From Pseudomonadota bacterium (GTDB taxonomy: Bacteria; Pseudomonadota; Alphaproteobacteria; JACQOE01): a DNA stretch of 40,582 nt. The stretch covers positions 1-40,582 of the forward strand of contig JACQOE010000049.1 of NCBI GenBank assembly GCA_016202695.1, written 5' to 3'. The translations under genes were made by a program, and so were the position numbers. How positions within the stretch are numbered: the stretch's first letter is position 1; each line of letters starts with the position of its first letter. The notes under the pieces are model-generated. The model was not told the DNA's origin, did no database searches, and was given only the letters and a program-made list of their open reading frames with translations. This document shows positions 1 to 7,234 of this stretch, piece after piece.

Positions 1-429
1 CGGAACCGCCTCCTCCTCAAGGCACACGACAAGGGAACGGGCCGGACGCTGGAGGTGGTCAAGTCGAACTACGGGCTCAAGGGCTCGATTGACCTTCATC
101 ATTCGGGCGACGTGCTGACCTTCCTCGATGATCTGGAAGCTCGGCAGGTTCAGGAAGTCGAACGGCGGGCCGTCCTCAGTTTGATTGCCCGGCTCCGGGA
201 GAAGGGCGAGTCCGTGGTCAAGAATCACGGGAACGGAGTCAAGGTCCGGGAGTTGGCCGACATGCTCCAGGATGATGGCCTCAAGCTGACCCGCCGCGAA
301 GTCGAGGCCCACTTGCGGGCGCTCATGATGGCGGGCGAAATCCACTGGCGCGGAAATTCCGGTGGCAAGAGGAGGCAGGCGGCAACCTACGAAATCGGCC
401 CCCGGCCCGAGGGAGAAGGCGACGAATAG
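1..429 (+). CDS. AAA family ATPase (RepA/RecA-like), C-terminal fragment
   Basis: The frame is open from base 1 and ends at TAG 427-429, so the gene begins outside the window. The first residues (RLLLKAHDKG, then LEVVKSNYG) resemble the last strand of RecA-fold AAA ATPases of the RepA/primase-helicase group found on plasmids, phages and integrative elements. Residues about 55-125 look like a winged-helix domain (VKVRELADMLQ, then LTRREVEAHLRALMMAGEI). The Walker motifs would lie upstream, so ATPase activity is inferred from family resemblance only. Four 12-bp direct repeats begin at the stop codon. Proteins of this type often have short repetitive tails; in the next frame the repeats would read RGDA/RGDV, so the end may have been frameshifted. 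Confidence 0.6.
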   Translation, partial: RNRLLLKAHDKGTGRTLEVVKSNYGLKGSIDLHHSGDVLTFLDDLEARQVQEVERRAVLSLIARLREKGESVVKNHGNGVKVRELADMLQDDGLKLTRREVEAHLRALMMAGEIHWRGNSGGKRRQAATYEIGPRPEGEGDE

Positions 430-476
430 GGGTGACGCGCGGGGTGACGTACGGGGTGACGCGCGAGGTGACGCGC
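429..476. repeat. Four tandem 12-bp repeats (GGGGTGACGCGC)
   Basis: Copies lie at 429-440, 441-452, 453-464 and 465-476. Copies 1 and 3 are identical; copy 2 ends GTAC and copy 4 begins GAGG. The array overlaps the stop codon of the ATPase fragment and lies exactly where homology to the IS1595 transposase ends. It could be a decayed repetitive C-terminus, an iteron-like array behind a replication gene, or the scar of the join. Confidence 0.9.
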
Positions 477-477
477 A

Positions 478-1221
478 GGTGGTGCAGGCGTCCTCGTCCC
501 TGAACGCGACCGAGTGGTTGACGCGCCTGGTTGCGAACCGAGCATGTAGCTCGTCCCAGCAAGAGGCTTCGTCCGCATAGATTGTGCTGCCATGTAGGGC
601 GCGCGCCTGGATGGTCGGCAGGGACTCGTCCTCCGAGCGGAACACGAAGGGCAACGTGCGCCCCTGGCGCTCGCGCATCACGACCACGACACGGCGCTTC
701 CCGCTCTGGTGGATCGCTAGGCGACGGTCGCGCCGCTCGTCCTTCCGGTTCTCGGGCCGGACGTAGCCGCCGAAATAGGCGCCGTCGATCTCGATATGCC
801 CGCCTAGCCGACGCGCCTTCATTTCGTCGCCCATCGCCTCGCGGAGCTTGTGGGCGAGGACAAAGGCGGTCTTGTACTGGACGTTCAGATCGCGGCTTAG
901 CTGCAAGGCGCTGATGCCCTTCGCGCCATTGACGAAGATGGCGATGGCAGCGAGAAGGTTGCGGATCGGGAGCTTGCGGCTGGCGAATATTGTGCCCGTG
1001 GTCACGCTGAACTGCGACCCGCAGCCCTTACACTTGAAGATGCGGCGCGACCGGTACTCATAGACCGCGACGCATCCACAGCGCGGGCAGAAGGGCTCGC
1101 CATCACTCTCGGCCCAGCGGATTTCTTTGAACGCCCCGTAAGCCTCATCCTCGGCCAGGCGCATGACGTGCGCGAGGCTGAGAGTGCGGGCCTTGGCGGA
1201 AAGAAGGAAGTGCTGGGACAC
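478..1221 (-). pseudogene. IS1595-family (ISXO2-like) transposase, 3'-truncated
   Basis: On the minus strand from GTG 1221 the frame reads MSQHFLLSAKARTLSLAHVM, the usual N-terminus of one IS1595 subgroup. Next come a zinc-ribbon (FCPRCGC, then FKCKGCG), a helix-turn-helix region (GAKGISALQLSRDL) and the ISXO2-like core with the first catalytic Asp in HIEIDGAYFGGYVRP and the second in TIYADEA. Homology stops after VAFRDEDACT near 480. The usual last 60 to 70 residues, including the third catalytic acidic residue expected in a NQAESFFSRL-like motif, are missing. The frame runs on without a stop through the repeats and antisense to the ATPase gene to the window edge. Transposition activity is therefore unlikely. 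Confidence 0.85.
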
Positions 1222-1254
1222 GGAACATCACCACATCCGATGCTTCTGTCATCG

Positions 1255-1284
1255 AATGTGGCGATATCGCATCTCGTTGTCAAG
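1255..1284 (-). promoter_or_regulatory. Possible promoter of the transposase
   Basis: On the minus strand a perfect TTGACA (1284-1279) is followed after 18 bases by CACATT (1260-1255), about 35 bp before the transposase GTG. The -10 is weak. The -35 overlaps the -35 of the divergent DUF6471 promoter, so one protein bound there could affect both. Confidence 0.35.
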
Positions 1285-1305
1285 GGTATTTGTATCGGAT
1301 ATGAT
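1277..1305 (+). promoter_or_regulatory. Promoter of the DUF6471 gene
   Basis: TTGTCA (1277-1282), a 17-base spacer, then TATGAT (1300-1305) make a near-consensus sigma-70 promoter. Transcription would start near 1312, about 23 bases before the preferred GTG start at 1335. One ATCGGATAT repeat overlaps the -10 and a second lies just past the start point. Confidence 0.6.
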
Positions 1306-1324
1306 GGTGTCGGCCATCGGATAT
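1294..1324. promoter_or_regulatory. Operator-like repeats ATCGGATAT
   Basis: ATCGGATAT occurs at 1294-1302 and again at 1316-1324, 22 bp apart (two helical turns), with a related inverted copy ATCCGATG at 1235-1242 near the transposase start. The first overlaps the -10 box and the second the start of transcription. This spacing suits a repressor site, possibly for the DUF6471 protein itself. Binding is inference. Confidence 0.45.
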
Positions 1325-1559
1325 GGAGATAGCCGTGCCGACCAGCAAGGAATGGTCCGACCGCGTGAAGGGCATCCTCAAGGCGGAGTTGAAGCGCCGG
1401 GGCGTCAGCTACAAAGACCTAGCGGCACGCCTAGAGGCGATGGGAATTCACGAGACAGAGCGGAACATCAACAATAAGATCAGTCGCGGGGGATTCACCG
1501 CAGCATTCTTCGTCCAATGCCTCGTCGCCATTGGCTGCAAAGCCTTGCACTTGGAATAA
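1323..1559 (+). CDS. DUF6471 domain protein (small HTH-like)
   Basis: A 78-residue protein that matches what I know of the DUF6471 family: WSDRVKGILKAELKRRGVSY, DLAARLEAMGI, NINNKISRGGFTAAFFVQCL, IGCKALHL. The fold looks like a compact helix-turn-helix (lambda-repressor-like), so DNA binding is plausible but the family's role is not known to me. ATG 1323 has no ribosome site before it. GTG 1335, giving 74 residues, has GGAG at 1325-1328 six bases upstream and is the more likely start. It is divergent from the broken transposase and overlaps the next gene by 43 bases. The promoter at 1277-1305 carries repeats that suggest self-regulation. Confidence 0.8.
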   Translation: MEIAVPTSKEWSDRVKGILKAELKRRGVSYKDLAARLEAMGIHETERNINNKISRGGFTAAFFVQCLVAIGCKALHLE

Positions 1560-2407
1560 TCTTCATACTCTCCATGCCCTGCATGGGGCAGCCGCCGGAT
1601 GCTTCACAGGAGAGGCCAGAGCAGAATAAAGAAGCCCGCCAATCCAACCAGCAACAAGCCGGCGATCAATCCGCCAAAGAACCGCCAGGGGTTTTGCCCG
1701 AAATCACACCCACTGAACCAACCGGCGCAACTCATAATCAAGACAGTGAGGACGCCGAAGGCTCCAATTCGGGCCAGCCCCTCTCTGAGTGGGAAGCCTG
1801 GGTAATATGGCGCGATACGCTGGCCCAATGGGTTATGGCCTTCTTTGGAGTTATCGCCACGTGTATAAGTATTTGGGCCGTTATTCTCCTCTGGCGAACC
1901 TTGAGCGTCACAAGGAAGGCCGTAGAAGAATCTAGGAGAGCTACTAAAGCGGCGGAAGATGCCGTTGCCATAACTAAAACCACTGCTGAGCAGCAATTGC
2001 GAGCATATATGTCGGTTAAGGACAACGGACTCGCATGGGAACTCAACCGAACAATTTGGGCTTCGATAGGAATTGAAAACTGCGGCCAGACGCCTGCCTA
2101 TCAAGTGAAGGGCTGGCTCGGGCTCGGTGACGAGCCCGAAGAACGACCACCAGAGCCTCGGCCGACGGCCTCCCAAAACGATGTCGGACCGGGCCACTCC
2201 ATTCATATTGCCAACAGGCATGGACCTATGGATGAACAAATGTGGGATGGCATTAGATCCAGAAACATTCTGTTCTATATGTGGGGAGAATTGAGCTACG
2301 TTGATGCATTCGGGAAGTCCCACATTACAAAATTCAAGGTTAGGCTCGACCCAGATCCCAGAGAAAATGCCTGGGTAACTTGCGAGGACGGCAATTATTC
2401 CGATTAA
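1517..2407 (+). CDS. Unidentified protein with signal peptide and one TM segment
   Basis: 296 residues. Residues 1-24 look like a Sec signal peptide (two Arg, a hydrophobic run, then MGQ). Residues about 25-90 are polar, Gln/Pro/Glu-rich and probably disordered. A membrane segment lies near 106-128 (WVMAFFGVIATCISIWAVIL), then an Ala/Lys/Glu coiled coil, then AEQQLRAYM, ENCGQTPAYQVKG and GELSYVDAFGKSHITKF. The LRAY and FGQTPA-type motifs recur in uncharacterised membrane proteins of alphaproteobacteria; I know no function. The start overlaps the DUF6471 gene by 43 bases and has no clear ribosome site; ATG 1574 is an alternative but would lose the signal peptide. Lower GC than the chromosome marks it as imported, perhaps as a transposon passenger. 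Confidence 0.7.
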   Translation: MPRRHWLQSLALGIIFILSMPCMGQPPDASQERPEQNKEARQSNQQQAGDQSAKEPPGVLPEITPTEPTGATHNQDSEDAEGSNSGQPLSEWEAWVIWRDTLAQWVMAFFGVIATCISIWAVILLWRTLSVTRKAVEESRRATKAAEDAVAITKTTAEQQLRAYMSVKDNGLAWELNRTIWASIGIENCGQTPAYQVKGWLGLGDEPEERPPEPRPTASQNDVGPGHSIHIANRHGPMDEQMWDGIRSRNILFYMWGELSYVDAFGKSHITKFKVRLDPDPRENAWVTCEDGNYSD

Positions 2408-2507
2408 GAATGCTCTATTTCTCATGTCAGAGTCCTCCTGGCATTATGAGCAAGTCCCGATATATCCCCACTATGTCTTGGGAAATCTCAGGTGCGCTTG
2501 CTACCTA

Positions 2508-3146
2508 ATGCCGGAGTTCGCCCGCGGCGCGGTCGAGGCCCTGCGCCAGCCCCTGGAGACCGGCCGCGCGATCATCGCCCGCGCCAACCAGCACGTGAGC
2601 TATCCGGCGCGGGTGCAGCTCGTGGCGGCCATGAACCCCTGCCGCTGCGGCTACCTGGGCGAGGCCGGGCTCGAGTGCTCACGCGCGCCCAAGTGCGCCG
2701 AGGAGTACCAGTCGCGCATCTCGGGGCCGCTCTTCGACCGCATCGACCTGCACGTCGACGTGCCGGCGGTGAACCCGGCCGACCTGACCCTGCCGCCGCC
2801 GGCCGAAGGCTCGGCCGAGATCGCGGCGCGGGTAGCGGCCGCCCGCGAGCGCCAGCGGGCGCGCTTCGGGCCGCTCGCCGCGGAGCCGCCGGTCCGCAGC
2901 AATGCCGAGGCCGACGGCAAGCTCCTCGAGGAGGTGGCCGAGCCCGACGCCGAGGGTCGCGCGCTCCTCTTCCAGGCGGCCGAGCGGATGCGCCTCACCG
3001 CGCGCGGCTATCACCGTGTGCTGCGGGTGGCGCGCACGCTCGCCGACCTCGACGGAGCCGAGCGGGTACGGAGGCTCCACATCGCCGAGGCGCTCTCCTA
3101 CCGCCGGGTCGTGCCCGGGCGGGGGATTCTTCCGCGGGCGGAGTGA
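2508..3146 (+). pseudogene. comM: ComM/YifB-type Mg-chelatase-like ATPase, 5'-truncated
   Basis: ComM is a hexameric AAA+ helicase that helps branch migration during natural transformation. Only the part after the Walker B motif remains: PEFARGAVEALRQPLETG, sensor 1 in AAMNPCRCGYLGE, the Cys-containing insertion, RISGPLFDRIDLHVDV with the arginine finger, and the C-terminal helical domain ending GRGILPRAE. The signal peptide-free N-terminal Lon-like domain, Walker A and the LFLDE of Walker B are absent. The frame opens upstream at ATG 2424, adding about 28 foreign residues, so a chimeric product could be made but would lack ATP binding. The 5' half should lie on the far side of the inserted block. 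It is convergent with the HIT gene, 6 bp away. Confidence 0.85.
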
Positions 3147-3152
3147 GCGCCC

Positions 3153-3515
3153 CTACCGCCTCACCAGCATCGGCCCTAGCGGGCGGCCGGCGAAGATGTG
3201 GACGTGGAGGTGCGCCACCTCCTGGTGGGCGTGCGCGCCCGAGTTGGCGAGGATGCGATAGCCGGTCTTCTCGGCGCCGAAGTCGCGCGCGATCCTGCCG
3301 ATGGCGCGGAACAACCCGGCGATTTCGGCGTCGCTCGCCTTGGCGGTGAAGTCGTCCATCGACACGTACTTCCCCTTCGGCACCACCAGCACGTGGGTGG
3401 GCGCCTGGGGGTTGATGTCGTGGAAGGCGAGCACCTGCTCGTCCTCGTAGACCTTCTTGCACGGGATCTCGCCGCGCAGGATGCGCGCGAACACGTTGTC
3501 GTCGTCGTAGGCCAT
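3153..3515 (-). CDS. HIT family nucleotide-binding hydrolase
   Basis: 120 residues from ATG 3515. The histidine triad is HLHVH at residues 102-106, followed by I-F-A-G-R-P-L-G-P-M, the HinT-like ending. The N-terminal NVFARILRGEIPCKKVYEDE and LAFHDINPQAPTHVLVVPK are also typical. Such proteins hydrolyse nucleoside phosphoramidates or adenylated substrates in the cytoplasm. It sits 8 bp after hisE at the end of the his operon, an arrangement common in alphaproteobacteria. A longer upstream frame exists but lies in hisE. Family call is firm; substrate is not known. Confidence 0.93.
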   Translation of the reverse strand: MAYDDDNVFARILRGEIPCKKVYEDEQVLAFHDINPQAPTHVLVVPKGKYVSMDDFTAKASDAEIAGLFRAIGRIARDFGAEKTGYRILANSGAHAHQEVAHLHVHIFAGRPLGPMLVRR

Positions 3516-3523
3516 GGCCGGTC

Positions 3524-4024
3524 CTATCCCTCCGCCGCCGCCAGCGCCTCCAGGCGCGCCTTCTTCTCGGCGATCCCCGAGATACCCTCGCGCCGCTCCA
3601 GCTCCCTGAGCACGTCGCCGGGCGCGACGCCGGCGTCCGCCCACATCACCAGCAGGTGGTAGAGCACGTCGGCGCTCTCGTTCACCACCCCGTCGCGGTC
3701 CTTGCGCGCCGCCGCGATCACCGCCTCAACCGCCTCCTCGCCCAGCTTCTGCGCGATCTTGGCGGTGCCGCGCTTGAACAGCCGGGCGGTGTTGGAAACC
3801 TCGGGATCGGCGCTGCGTCGCGACTCGATCACCGCGAACAACCGCTCGAGCACGCCCTCGACCTCGGTGCCGAGGCCGGGCGGAGGCGCCGGCTCGCGGC
3901 GCTTGGTCTTGCCCTTCGACTTGAGCCCGCGCTTCGCCTTGGCCTTCTTCGCGACTCCGGCCTTGGCCTTGGCACTCGCCTTGGCCTTCGGCCTCTTCTT
4001 GCCCTTGTCCGCGCCCTTTGCCAT
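3524..4024 (-). CDS. hisE: Phosphoribosyl-ATP pyrophosphatase with Lys-rich N-terminal extension
   Basis: HisE hydrolyses phosphoribosyl-ATP to phosphoribosyl-AMP, step 2 of histidine synthesis. The domain fills residues about 52-166: VLERLFAVIESRR, SNTARLFKRGTAKIAQKLGEEAVEAVIAA (metal-binding EExxE helix) and NESADVLYHLLVMW. Normal HisE is about 100-110 residues. Here ATG 4024 adds some 50 residues made almost only of Lys, Ala, Gly and Arg (KAKASAKAKAG type), like histone H1 tails. The extension is in frame with no better internal ATG, so it is probably translated. It follows hisF by 26 bp. The role of the basic tail is unknown; nucleic-acid binding is a guess. Confidence 0.88.
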   Translation of the reverse strand: MAKGADKGKKRPKAKASAKAKAGVAKKAKAKRGLKSKGKTKRREPAPPPGLGTEVEGVLERLFAVIESRRSADPEVSNTARLFKRGTAKIAQKLGEEAVEAVIAAARKDRDGVVNESADVLYHLLVMWADAGVAPGDVLRELERREGISGIAEKKARLEALAAAEG

Positions 4025-4050
4025 CTCCGCCCCCGAGTCGCGCGTAACGC

Positions 4051-4830
4051 TTAGCGCCTTCCCGTGCCCTCGTCTAGCCGAACGGGCACGCCAGCGGCGG
4101 CCAGGTAGCGCTTGACCTCGCGGATCGAGTACTCGCCGAAGTGGAAGATCGAGGCCGCGAGCACGGCCGCCGCATGGCCCTCGGCGATGCCCTCGCGCAT
4201 GTGCTCGGGGGTGCCGACGCCGCCCGAGGCGATCACCGGAATGCGAAGCGAGTCGGAAACTGCGCGGGTGAGGGCGAGGTCGAATCCCCGCTTGGTGCCG
4301 TCGCGGTCCATCGAGGTGAGCAGGATCTCGCCCGCCCCGGACGCCTCCATGCGCCTCGCCCAGTCGAGCGCGTCGAGCCCGGTGGGGCGGCGCCCGCCGT
4401 GGGTGAACACCTCCCACCGGCCGGGCCCCGACTGTTTGGCGTCGATGGCGACGACGATGCACTGGGTGCCGAATTTCTCCGCCGCCTCGGCCACGAACGG
4501 GGGCCGGGCGACGGCGGCGGTGTTGATCGAGACCTTGTCGGCGCCGGCCAGCAGCAGGGAGCGGATGTCCTCGATCGTGCGCACGCCGCCGCCGACGGTG
4601 AGCGGCATGAAGCAGGCTTCGGCCGTGCGCCGGACCACGTCGTAGAGGATGGCGCGGTCCTCGTGGCTGGCGGTGATGTCGAGGAAGCAGAGCTCGTCCG
4701 CCCCCTCACGGTCGTAGACCCGGGCCTGTGCGACCGGATCGCCGGCGTCGACCAGGGCGACGAAGCGCACCCCCTTGACCACGCGCCCATCCTTGACGTC
4801 GAGGCAGGGAATGATGCGGACCTTGAGCAT
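4051..4830 (-). CDS. hisF: Imidazole glycerol phosphate synthase, cyclase subunit
   Basis: 259 residues, the usual length. HisF pairs with HisH and uses the ammonia made there to turn PRFAR into imidazole glycerol phosphate and AICAR. The half-barrel pattern is clear: [14 protein letters not shown] with catalytic Asp11, [31 protein letters not shown] with catalytic Asp130, [24 protein letters not shown] and [12 protein letters not shown], which form the phosphate-binding loops. It lies 21 bp after hisA and 26 bp before hisE in the same operon. Confidence 0.98.
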   Translation of the reverse strand: MLKVRIIPCLDVKDGRVVKGVRFVALVDAGDPVAQARVYDREGADELCFLDITASHEDRAILYDVVRRTAEACFMPLTVGGGVRTIEDIRSLLLAGADKVSINTAAVARPPFVAEAAEKFGTQCIVVAIDAKQSGPGRWEVFTHGGRRPTGLDALDWARRMEASGAGEILLTSMDRDGTKRGFDLALTRAVSDSLRIPVIASGGVGTPEHMREGIAEGHAAAVLAASIFHFGEYSIREVKRYLAAAGVPVRLDEGTGRR

Positions 4831-4851
4831 CGCCGCCGTCCGTTCACCCGC

Positions 4852-5577
4852 TCAGGCGGCGAGGAGGGCGAGCGCGGCCCGGGGCTCGATCCGCCCGTCG
4901 TAGAGCGCCCGCCCACAGATGACTCCGGTCACGCCCACCCCCTCCAGCGCCTTCAGCGCCCTGAGATCGGCGAGCGAGGAGATGCCGCCCGAGGCGATCA
5001 CCGGCGTGGTCAGGGCCTCGGCCAAGGCCGCGGTCGCCTCCAGGTTCGGCCCGGCAAGCACGCCGTCACGCTCGATGTCGGTATAGACGATCGCCGCCGC
5101 GCCCGCGTCCTCGAAGCGGAGCGCAAGCTCGCGCGCCGGAACCTCGCTCGTCTCCGCCCAGCCCTCGACCGCGACCCTGCCGGCGCGGGCGTCGATGCCG
5201 ACCACGATCCGCCCGGGATGGCGCCGGCAGGCGGCGCGCACCATCTCGGGCCGGCGGAGCGCCAGCGTCCCCAGCACCACCCGTTCGACCCCGGCCGCGA
5301 GCCAGCGCGCGAGCGTCGCCTCGTCGCGCACCCCGCCGCCGAGCTGCACGGGAAGCTCGGCCGCCGCCAAGATCGCGTTCACCGCCGCCGCGTTCACCGG
5401 CCGGCCGGCGAAGGCGCCATCGAGATCGACCACGTGCAGCCAGGCGAAGCCGGCCGCGGCGAAGGCGCGGGCCTGCGCCGCCGGGTCGACGTTGAACATG
5501 GTCGCCGTGGCCATGTCGCCCCGCTCCAGGCGCACGCACCGGCCATCCTTCAGGTCGATGGCGGGAAAAAGGATCAT
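4852..5577 (-). CDS. hisA: ProFAR isomerase
   Basis: 241 residues from ATG 5577. HisA opens the ribose ring of ProFAR to give PRFAR by an Amadori rearrangement. Visible are [14 protein letters not shown] with catalytic Asp8, [43 protein letters not shown] with catalytic Asp129, [14 protein letters not shown] and [11 protein letters not shown]. The TGA stop of the GNAT gene overlaps the hisA ATG by four bases (ATGA), showing tight coupling. Confidence 0.98.
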   Translation of the reverse strand: MILFPAIDLKDGRCVRLERGDMATATMFNVDPAAQARAFAAAGFAWLHVVDLDGAFAGRPVNAAAVNAILAAAELPVQLGGGVRDEATLARWLAAGVERVVLGTLALRRPEMVRAACRRHPGRIVVGIDARAGRVAVEGWAETSEVPARELALRFEDAGAAAIVYTDIERDGVLAGPNLEATAALAEALTTPVIASGGISSLADLRALKALEGVGVTGVICGRALYDGRIEPRAALALLAA

Positions 5578-6101
5578 GGCCCGGGCTCGTCGAGCCGCTT
5601 GTAGTAGTAGTGGCCGGGGATCGAGTCGCCGTTGACGATCGCGTAGCAGGGGTGCGTGCCCCAGCGCGTGAACGCGAGCGACTCGTAGAGCTGGATCGCC
5701 GCCTTCTGGGTCGCGCGCACGTCCAGGTTCAGGACCTTGAGGCCGAGCGAGCGGGCGACCTGCTCGATCTCCTGTACCAGCATCCGCGCCAGCCCGTGGC
5801 CGCGCGCCCAGGGGGCGATGAACGAGGCGGTGAGCTGGCCGGCGAAGGCCTGCGCCTCGTTGTGCTTGGGCGCGCGCACGAGCTGGGCCGAGCCGGCGAT
5901 CGTGCCGCCGAGGCGGGCGACGACCAGGGTCCGCTCGGGCACCAGAAGCACGCCCTGCCAGTAGCGCTCCAGGGTCTCGCGGGTGGGAGCGCGCACCCAG
6001 CCGAAGCCGCCGCCGTCGATGATCGCCGCGGCGGTGGCGTTGCACAGGTCCTCGAGTTCGGTCTCGTTCAAGCTCTCGATTCGCTGGACGACGCGTTCCA
6101 T
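5574..6101 (-). CDS. GNAT family N-acetyltransferase within the his operon
   Basis: 175 residues. The acetyl-CoA fold is seen in [20 protein letters not shown], then [29 protein letters not shown] (Q/RxxGxG/A-type pyrophosphate loop, here RGHGLA) and [21 protein letters not shown], followed by a Tyr-rich end ([13 protein letters not shown]). It lies 3 bp after hisH and overlaps hisA by four bases, so it is co-translated with histidine enzymes. A GNAT at this place is seen in other Rhodospirillales as I recall. Its substrate is unknown; it need not act in histidine synthesis. Confidence 0.88.
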   Translation of the reverse strand: MERVVQRIESLNETELEDLCNATAAAIIDGGGFGWVRAPTRETLERYWQGVLLVPERTLVVARLGGTIAGSAQLVRAPKHNEAQAFAGQLTASFIAPWARGHGLARMLVQEIEQVARSLGLKVLNLDVRATQKAAIQLYESLAFTRWGTHPCYAIVNGDSIPGHYYYKRLDEPGP

Positions 6102-6104
6102 CGC

Positions 6105-6755
6105 TCAGGGCTGCCACTTCAAGAAGTTGGAGATGAGGGTGAGACCGATAGCCTGACTCTTCTCGGGATGGAACTGGGTGCCGATCACATTGTCGCGCGC
6201 GACCGCGGCGGTGACCAGCCCGCCGTACTCCACCACCGCGAGCACGTCGGCGGCGCGCGCGCAAGCCAGATGATAGCTGTGCACGAAGTAGGCGTGGCAG
6301 CCGGGCGCGAGGCCCGCCAGCACCGGGTGACGCCCCGGTTCGAAGCGAAGCTCGTTCCAGCCCATGTGCGGGACCTTGAGCGCGGGATCGGCGGGGGCGA
6401 GAGCGACCACCTCGCCGGCGATCCAGCCGAAGCCCTCGTGGCGTCCGTGCTCGAGGCCGGCCTCGGCCAGGAGCTGCATGCCGACGCAGATGCCGAGGAA
6501 GGGCTTGCCCCGCCGGCGCACCTCCTCCTCCAGCGCCTGGCGCATGCCGGAGAGCGCCTCCAGCCCGCGCTTGCAGTCGGCGAAGGCGCCGACCCCGGGC
6601 AGCACGATGTGGCTGGCGGCGCGAAGCGCGTCCGCCTCGGCGGTGACGACGACGGAGCCCTCGCAGCCGGCCTCGGCGAGCGCGCGCTCGAACGCCTTGG
6701 CCGCCGAGCGGAGGTTGCCCGAGCCGTAGTCGACGATGGCGATCCTCAGGGCCAT
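6105..6755 (-). CDS. hisH: Imidazole glycerol phosphate synthase, glutaminase subunit
   Basis: 216 residues from ATG 6755. HisH is a class I glutamine amidotransferase that feeds ammonia to HisF. The triad is present: Cys90 in [11 protein letters not shown], His196 and Glu198 in [10 protein letters not shown]. The N-terminal [13 protein letters not shown] and [10 protein letters not shown], and [16 protein letters not shown] and the LISNFLKW end are standard. The start overlaps the DUF2628 gene by 10 bases. A much longer upstream open frame exists but lies in DUF2628. Confidence 0.98.
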   Translation of the reverse strand: MALRIAIVDYGSGNLRSAAKAFERALAEAGCEGSVVVTAEADALRAASHIVLPGVGAFADCKRGLEALSGMRQALEEEVRRRGKPFLGICVGMQLLAEAGLEHGRHEGFGWIAGEVVALAPADPALKVPHMGWNELRFEPGRHPVLAGLAPGCHAYFVHSYHLACARAADVLAVVEYGGLVTAAVARDNVIGTQFHPEKSQAIGLTLISNFLKWQP

Positions 6756-7207
6756 AGCCCGTCCTCGAGCCCGGTGGCGCGAAGCGGCGGCGGCGGGCCC
6801 CAGCCCGGGATCGTCGGCCGGGGGCCGCCGGCGCGGAAGAGCTCGGGCTGCTCCTCGCCGAGCCGCCGCTCGGCCGCCTCGCGATTCGGTCCCGAGACCA
6901 CGCCCGCGAGGCGGAAGCCGCGCCGCCCCAGCTCCCAGCGGCGAAGGTCGTTGGCGAAGACGCCGGCGGCGAGGAGGTAGGCAACGCCGAGCGCCGCCTC
7001 CAGCGCCTCGCTGGCCGCCACAGCCTCGACCACGAGCCCGAGGGCGAGGCCGGCAAGGGCGAGGATCAAGCAGGTCCGCCAGAGGCCGTGCCAGAGCCCC
7101 CAGAGGAGCGGCAGCAGGAGCGCCGGCCAGCAGAACCCCTCCTTGACCAGGACGACGTCGGCCTCGCCGGAGGGGGAGGGGCGCACATGCACGGTGTAGA
7201 CCCGCAT
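6746..7207 (-). CDS. DUF2628 family membrane protein
   Basis: 153 residues. Begins [10 protein letters not shown] and [27 protein letters not shown], the signature start of DUF2628 proteins, then two or three hydrophobic helices (residues about 28-70 and 70-90), a basic segment and the Pro-rich end PGWGPPPP. The product is an inner-membrane protein of unknown role. It sits between hisB (27 bp gap) and hisH (10-base overlap), a position I recall for this family in alphaproteobacterial his operons. No link to histidine synthesis can be shown. Confidence 0.88.
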   Translation of the reverse strand: MRVYTVHVRPSPSGEADVVLVKEGFCWPALLLPLLWGLWHGLWRTCLILALAGLALGLVVEAVAASEALEAALGVAYLLAAGVFANDLRRWELGRRGFRLAGVVSGPNREAAERRLGEEQPELFRAGGPRPTIPGWGPPPPLRATGLEDGLWP

Positions 7208-7234
7208 CGCTCGACCCGGAGCTCCGCCCCGCTC

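Larger units (their letters stand above)
1..2508. mobile_element. Accessory block inserted in comM (right-hand part only)
   Basis: Everything left of about 2508 differs from the chromosome to its right. It holds a replication-type AAA ATPase remnant, a broken IS1595 transposase, a DUF6471 gene and an orphan membrane protein, and from about 1500 to 2500 its GC drops to near 50 percent. The block stops inside the comM reading frame, so its right boundary is placed at 2507-2509, where ComM homology starts. The left boundary is outside the window. No integrase, complete transposase or clear terminal inverted repeat is visible. IS1595-family elements of the ISNwi1 type are known to carry passenger genes, so the right half may be such a transposon, itself invaded from the left. 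That history is inference. Confidence 0.7.

Noticed and set aside
429-476. CRISPR array
   Set aside because: The 12-bp units are directly adjacent without spacers.
2408-2508. Tn7-like right end with TnsB sites
   Set aside because: No terminal TGT/ACA and no repeated 20-bp-type binding sites could be seen before the comM junction.
4141-5604. Long plus-strand open frame (487 codons) across hisF and hisA
   Set aside because: It is antisense to two certain enzymes; composition (His/Gly/Arg-rich) is that of a shadow frame in GC-rich DNA.
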